64,000 nt of DNA from VXNF01 sp964291305. GTDB lineage: Bacteria > Actinomycetota > Acidimicrobiia > Acidimicrobiales > CATQHL01. This document shows, piece after piece, positions 59,756 through 64,000 of the stretch. The position numbers were made by a program, and so were the translations under genes. The notes under the pieces were generated by a model. It was not told the DNA's origin and did no database searches. It saw nothing but the letters and a program-made list of their open reading frames with translations. Each line of letters opens with the position of its first letter. Position 1 is the first letter of the stretch. The stretch lies in assembly GCA_964291305.2 (NCBI GenBank), contig OZ219783.1, positions 2,108,001-2,172,000 on the forward strand, in the 5' to 3' direction.

Positions 59756-60502
59756 TTAACGGCCCATCCCTCTGGTGAGAAAAGCGGACCAACCGGGTAA
59801 GCCCGCTTGCGCGGCTTTCTCGCCGAGCTGATTTTTTTCGAACTCGAGCGCGGCCCGAACCTGCTCGACGGTAATCCGATAATCCCCGGATACTGCAGCT
59901 AGATCATCGTCCGACGGCGACTCATCCTCATCGGCGGCAAGCAGGCGGGCAATAAGCTCCGTGGGTACCCGCGTTCCGTCGACGCAAGGCTCGCCCGCCT
60001 GAACGGCGGGATTGATCCAGACTCCTTCGCGGGGGCGCCAGATCGCCGCCATGCCGTCGTCGTTGAACTCGATTAGGTCCAGCAGCGGCACTACTACGGA
60101 CTGGAACGAAAGCTGACCTCCCTGGCCTACGTTTTCCCAACCCAAGGCCGTTTCTATCTCTGCAAAGAAACTAGCTCCCATCTTTGCCAGGCTCTCGTGA
60201 GCGAATGGCCGATTCGTTCCCAGACGCTTTGCCAGATATTCGGCCCCGGTGCGGATCTGTGCTCGATTGACCCCCTGGTCAAGCAACCTGGCGATGACCC
60301 GAAGAGTCATAAGATCCCAGAAGCTGAAGAGACCAGCCAACTCCCCGATCAAAAGCGGCTTCGCTCCCGGGCCCGACCGTGTCCACCCCTCAACCTTGTA
60401 GCGCGACCTGCCCAGTAGACGAGCAACCTCGGCAACGTCGTAGATTCCCCGTCCGAGGTACGAGCCTCCGGTTGAGACTTCGGGCGAAACGACAGCAAGC
60501 AT
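59756..60502 (-). CDS. DUF433-domain protein with N-terminal MerR-like helix-turn-helix (orphan antitoxin-like)
   Basis: A 248-residue protein starting MLAVVSPEVSTGG. IYDVAEVARLLGRSRYKVEG near 20-39 is a MerR/Xre-like DNA-binding start. The C-terminal part is DUF433: VWINPAVQAGEPCVDGTRVP near 161, TELIARLLAADEDESPSDDD, and YRITVEQVRAALEFEKNQLG. DUF433 proteins are mostly VapB45-type antitoxins paired with a PIN-like DUF5615 toxin encoded immediately downstream. No such gene follows here. It is 62 bp from the divergent MNT-HEPN pseudogene. The open frame upstream to 60793 is antisense to that gene and is rejected. Confidence 0.75.
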   Translation of the reverse strand: MLAVVSPEVSTGGSYLGRGIYDVAEVARLLGRSRYKVEGWTRSGPGAKPLLIGELAGLFSFWDLMTLRVIARLLDQGVNRAQIRTGAEYLAKRLGTNRPFAHESLAKMGASFFAEIETALGWENVGQGGQLSFQSVVVPLLDLIEFNDDGMAAIWRPREGVWINPAVQAGEPCVDGTRVPTELIARLLAADEDESPSDDDLAAVSGDYRITVEQVRAALEFEKNQLGEKAAQAGLPGWSAFLTRGMGR

Positions 60503-60564
60503 GAAGCCAGCGTAGCGATACCCACCGACAGTGCTGCCGGGGCGGCGGGGGGTAGTGTGTCGTT

Positions 60565-61694
60565 GTGAGCGTGACGCTGGTTGAAAGCGCTGCCCCTTCG
60601 GTGGAAGATGCCCGCCGGGCGGCGGCAGCTCTGCTAGCCGAGGGCGCCGAAGAGGTGTACCTCTACGGGTCACTAGCCCACGGCGAAGCCACCGCGCATA
60701 GCGACATTGACCTATTAGCACTGTTCGCCGACATCGACTACTCCGAACGGTACGAGCTAACCCGCCGACTGGAAAAAGCAGCATCAGAAGCAATAGCCCA
60801 GCGCTGGCCCGTGCAAATATTCACCACCGACCGCCCAGAATGGAAAGCCCGCACCGAAAGAGTGCCTAGCTCGTTCGAGAGCCACATCAGCACCCGAGGA
60901 CTGGTCCCCGTAGGCCAATCATCATGTCGCGGCAAAGTGCGCTGGGGCAAAGCTATGGTACGCCCAATGAGCGACCCAGAGGAGATTCTACAAAAGTTCG
61001 AGGATGAAGTCGTTGCCGAACTAGAAGACCTACAAACCTCTGTCGTGCCAGGTCCGAAAGAGTCTGACCCGATGCGCTCTCCCGAACAGCAAGAAAAAGC
61101 ACGCCTTAACCGCATGATCCGCGTCTGCGCTAAGTCGGCCATGGCTGTCGAAAAGTCAATTAAGAACCTGGCTGCGCTACATAGTTAACTTAAGCCCAAC
61201 GACCGAGCGCGCCTTGCTGCGGGTCACAACATATCAGCTTGCCTTAGCTTGCTGCCACCAGGTTTAAGCTCAGAGATCTCAGACGGTTTGAAAGCGCTGA
61301 ATATCGACTTTGAGACGATGTCTTCGTGGCGAGTGTGGGCCGGCTACCCCGACAATCTACTAGCCCTGGGACCACTGGCAGACGACCTGGCTTTTAACTG
61401 CGTTGCTGCTGCCGTTGAGTTCTCGGGCATGCTGTGCTCTGACCTGCGCGCAGCTATCGGCTCGGACAACGAAGTTGGCGCCGGCTGGTTTGGGTGGCTG
61501 TGGTTGCGGTGACTGTGTTGGCGTCGGTGTTGGTTAGTTCGTCATTCTGAGAGCTTGGGAGGTTGTCGTGTTTGACGGGAGTTTGGTTCGAAACGATGCA
61601 AGAAGCCACAATGGAGTGGCAGGCAACCATTTCAGACATTACAAGCCTAGATGTTCGCACCGGCGAAACTAGCAGACTCGACCTAGACCTGTAA
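60565..61694 (+). pseudogene. MNT-HEPN protein 3, broken by a stop codon and an insertion
   Basis: The GTG-started frame SVTLVESAAPSVEDARRAAA carries the nucleotidyltransferase motif YLYGSLAHGEATAHSDIDLL, and the first HEPN helix MIRVCAKSAMAVEKSIKNLA is intact. At 61186 a TAA replaces the Asp codon of LHSDPK seen in paralogues. The same frame then continues ARLAAGHNISACLSLLPPGL with the Rx4H motif and SWRVWAGYPD. Near 61475 about 110 bp of unrelated sequence interrupt the gene. The lost C-terminus is recognisable at 61595-61694 (ISDITSLDVRTGETSRLDLD). The nucleotidyltransferase half could still be made as a 207-residue protein. From 61695 to 61836 I see only a 40-bp repeat related to 59730-59769. 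Confidence 0.82.
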
Positions 61695-61836
61695 TGGCCT
61701 CAGATAACCCGAAGCGGCAAAGCTTAGGGGCCATATGAGACTCAACTGCTGTTGGGTTGGTATGTCTTCTTTAGCGGCCGATCCGCGAGGGAGCGGGATT
61801 TCGTTCGGTTGATGCGATTGTGAGCCCCCTGGAACA

Positions 61837-64000
61837 TTATTTTTGTTTCCAGCAATGGGAGGTGCCTTCTCTGTCTATCCCACAGCTGTGCCGATGGCCA
61901 ACGGACACGGCCTTATATTGCCTGGACTTGTCTGACTCGCCGAACGCGTAGTTACCGTCACCCCAGCAAGCAACAGTGCCATCGGCGCGCAACCCGCACG
62001 ACTGCCAAGTACCCACCGAAACCTCGCTGTACTGCCCCGACGGGACATCGGTTCGACCCCCGCGACTACTTCCCCAACAAGTGATCGCACCATCGGTCAA
62101 CAACCCGCACGAGTGCCGATGCCCAGCGGACACTGCAACGAACTCACCCGACGGAGCGTCAGCCCGACCATCACGATTATTGCCCCAACAGCCGACAGAG
62201 CCATCAGCGCGCACCCCGCACGTGTGCCGCCGCCCCGCGGACACAGCTACGAAATCCTCACCCGACGGTGCGTCGGCCTCACCATCACGGTTCCTGCCCC
62301 AACAAGCGACCGCACCATGAACATCAACCGCGCAACTGTGATACCTACCAGCCGACACAGCCACAAAATCCCCACCCGAGGGAACACTCAACTGACCATG
62401 CTGGTTCCTACCCCAACAACTCACAGCGCCCGCAACACGCACCCCGCACGAATGCTGATAACCAGCCGACACCGAAATGAACTCACCCGAAGGAGCATCA
62501 GCCTCACCGAACCGATTATCACCACCCCAACAACCAACAGTCCCACCAGAACGCAACCCACAGGAATGAGACCCACCTGCAGACACAGAAACAAACCCAC
62601 TATCCGACTCTCCAACCGGGACACTTTCGTCAGTCATGAAAGAGGTATAGAGGAAACCTAGACGACAATTCAACTTTCCTTTCCCAACGAACTGTGATGG
62701 CAGAGGCCACAAATCGACGCTATAACGGGTGAGCGGCTTCAAATTATTAACTTCAAAAGTTGTCACCGCCGGATATTCTACATACTCACTAACAACCAAA
62801 GATTTAACGGGATTATCAGGATCCATAACAATCTCCCTATTTGCGTAAATTATGCTACCGTCAGCATCGACTCTATACATATTATCGGAGACCAAAACTT
62901 CCCATACCCTGACCAAATGCAGCGGAGGACTACAATCAATACCCTCCATAACATCCTTCTCTATAACATAATCTCCATCTACAACACGACCTAAATTATC
63001 GTCCGTCCTCCACTTATCATACGTCCAAGTCACCCCTTCATACGTCCAATTCAAAACCGCCCCAGTGCTTGAAGGAACAATCTCTAGCTCAGGCCTACCA
63101 TTGGGCCAAATAGGCCTACCACCCTCACGCCACCTAGGCGGAGACCCACCGATCGGAGTGGCAATAGTGGTAGTGGTAGTTGTTGTAGTAGTTGTAGTTG
63201 TGGTGGTAGTAGTCGTTGTTGAAGTAGTAGTGGTAGTCGTCGTTGGGTTGGTTTCAACATCGTCGTCTGGTTCGGACGCCCCATAGGCGAAGCTGTCAGT
63301 AGTCGTGAAATATACTGTTACACCGCCATTAGACGCATACTTCTCGCAACTCTCCGAATAAGCCAAAACCCGAGCTACATACCTAGTCGAAGGCTGCAAA
63401 CCGCCCACCTGGAAACTAACAGCCGGATAATCAACATACCTCTCCGCCACCGTCACATACCTACCACCACCAAAATAATGCACACCCACCGAATAACTCG
63501 AAACCGGGCAATCAGAAACCCCGCCCGACACCCCACCATGCGACCACGACAACACAGACCCATCACTAAAAGCCACAGCCCTAGCCGTTATCGGAGCATC
63601 AACACCAGGAACCAGAACCCCAACCCGAGCAACAGTCGTAGTCGTCGTAGTCGTAGTCGTAGTCGTAGTCGTAGTGGTGGTGGTAGCCGTAGTCGTTGTT
63701 GTTGTAGTAGTAGTAGTCGTAGTCGTAGTCGTAGTAGCGACCTCTCTAGCTAGAGCTGGCTCCTCAACTGGAGTAGACTCGACAACCCCAACAAGCAGCG
63801 TTTCATCCGCTACAGAAGCAGCCAACGTCGTGAAATACTCAAAAGACGATGCACCCGAATACTCGACATCACAACTCTCCCAACTCTCCGAATCAGCCCA
63901 CACTTGAGCCACATAATCACTCGCCGGAGACAAACCCTCCACCCTCAAACTACTAACCGGCACATAAACATACTCGCTAACCACATCAACAGACCCACCA
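61837..64000 (-). CDS. FN3/RCC1-repeat surface protein with poly-Thr linkers (5' end outside window)
   Basis: At least 720 residues, entering from the window edge. The order is: end of an FN3-like domain (LRVEGLSPASDYVAQVWADS), a poly-Thr linker, a full FN3-like domain (AVAFSDGSVLSWSHGGVSGG to VTVYFTTTDSF), and a second poly-Thr linker. A third, longer domain follows (LEIVPSSTGAVLNWTYEGVT ... YSVDLWPLPS). Seven RCC1-type repeats of about 38 residues close the protein, each with VSAGxxHSCGxxxxGxVxCWG. The C-terminus HSCGIDREGTSHCWKQK completes the last blade. Seven blades make a closed propeller. The leader and promoter are not visible. Extracellular, by likeness to the FN3 family here. Confidence 0.85.
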   Translation of the reverse strand, partial: GGSVDVVSEYVYVPVSSLRVEGLSPASDYVAQVWADSESWESCDVEYSGASSFEYFTTLAASVADETLLVGVVESTPVEEPALAREVATTTTTTTTTTTTTTTTATTTTTTTTTTTTTTTTTVARVGVLVPGVDAPITARAVAFSDGSVLSWSHGGVSGGVSDCPVSSYSVGVHYFGGGRYVTVAERYVDYPAVSFQVGGLQPSTRYVARVLAYSESCEKYASNGGVTVYFTTTDSFAYGASEPDDDVETNPTTTTTTTSTTTTTTTTTTTTTTTTTTIATPIGGSPPRWREGGRPIWPNGRPELEIVPSSTGAVLNWTYEGVTWTYDKWRTDDNLGRVVDGDYVIEKDVMEGIDCSPPLHLVRVWEVLVSDNMYRVDADGSIIYANREIVMDPDNPVKSLVVSEYVEYPAVTTFEVNNLKPLTRYSVDLWPLPSQFVGKGKLNCRLGFLYTSFMTDESVPVGESDSGFVSVSAGGSHSCGLRSGGTVGCWGGDNRFGEADAPSGEFISVSAGYQHSCGVRVAGAVSCWGRNQHGQLSVPSGGDFVAVSAGRYHSCAVDVHGAVACWGRNRDGEADAPSGEDFVAVSAGRRHTCGVRADGSVGCWGNNRDGRADAPSGEFVAVSAGHRHSCGLLTDGAITCWGSSRGGRTDVPSGQYSEVSVGTWQSCGLRADGTVACWGDGNYAFGESDKSRQYKAVSVGHRHSCGIDREGTSHCWKQK
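63170..63246. repeat. Thr-linker microsatellite in the RCC1-protein gene (inner)
   Basis: Imperfect GTAGT/GTTGTAGTA trinucleotide repeats, encoding 20 or more Thr between the second FN3-like and the following domain on the minus strand. A similar tract lies at 63636-63742. Confidence 0.8.
63636..63742. repeat. Thr-linker microsatellite in the RCC1-protein gene (outer)
   Basis: GTAGTCGTAGTCGTCGTAG-type repeats encode about 33 nearly uninterrupted Thr (one Ala) on the minus strand, between the first and second FN3-like domains. Confidence 0.8.

Noticed and set aside
60503..60793. N-terminal extension of the DUF433 gene to 60793
   Set aside because: It is antisense to the first 75 codons of the MNT-HEPN pseudogene, and the same artefact appears opposite the two intact paralogues.

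Overview
The window reads as high-GC actinobacterial chromosome: many GTG starts, start/stop overlaps of the ATGA, GTGA and TAATG type, a SufBCDSU iron-sulfur system with SufU, an AccA3-type biotin carboxylase/BCCP fusion, and an HhH-GPD protein of an actinobacterial type. An Acidimicrobiia-like lineage is plausible, but no marker in the window proves it. The many large secreted proteins with fibronectin type III (FN3), Calx-beta and RCC1 repeats suggest a host- or surface-associated life style (inference).

Layout. 1-3.2 kb: housekeeping and transport genes (MFS exporter, HhH-GPD protein, DUF4190 protein, alpha/beta hydrolase). 3.3-15.8 kb: one long plus-strand catabolic operon of twelve genes. 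It holds a cupin, a creatininase-like hydrolase, a sugar-type ABC importer, a GMC dehydrogenase with a gluconate-dehydrogenase subunit-3-like partner, a Zn alcohol dehydrogenase, an aldehyde dehydrogenase, a class II aldolase, a xanthine-dehydrogenase-type Mo subunit and a MarR regulator. A perfect 11-bp inverted repeat just before the first gene looks like its operator.

16.4-23.8 kb: two nearly identical FN3 genes in a 2.6-kb direct repeat. They are separated by a 2.14-kb IS1595-like transposon that carries a type II restriction-modification pair, with 25-bp terminal inverted repeats and a perfect 8-bp target duplication. 23.8-31.2 kb: a minus-strand carbohydrate/deoxyribose group (class II aldolase, 2-hydroxyacid dehydrogenase, HAD phosphatase, two aldehyde dehydrogenases, DeoC), then upp and a class I glutamine amidotransferase-like hydrolase.

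31.3-47.3 kb: four more FN3 or FN3/Calx-beta genes. An island between the first and second of them contains IS3 and IS1595 remnants, a decayed R-M gene and two single-chain MNT-HEPN nucleotidyltransferase proteins. All six FN3 genes have a promoter-like -35/-10 pair and a long G tract (10-17 nt) just before the start codon. One of them also has a G8 tract in its reading frame that currently puts it out of frame.

47.5-59.7 kb: a metallo-beta-lactamase-fold hydrolase, the suf genes split into two convergent operons each with its own SufC, pterin dehydratase, gamma carbonic anhydrase, a flavin reductase, biotin ligase and a biotin carboxylase. 59.7-64 kb: an orphan DUF433 protein, a third MNT-HEPN gene broken by a stop and an insertion, and an RCC1-repeat surface protein that runs off the window.

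The most interesting parts are the homopolymer-associated surface protein family, the R-M-carrying IS1595-type elements, and the fused MNT-HEPN family.
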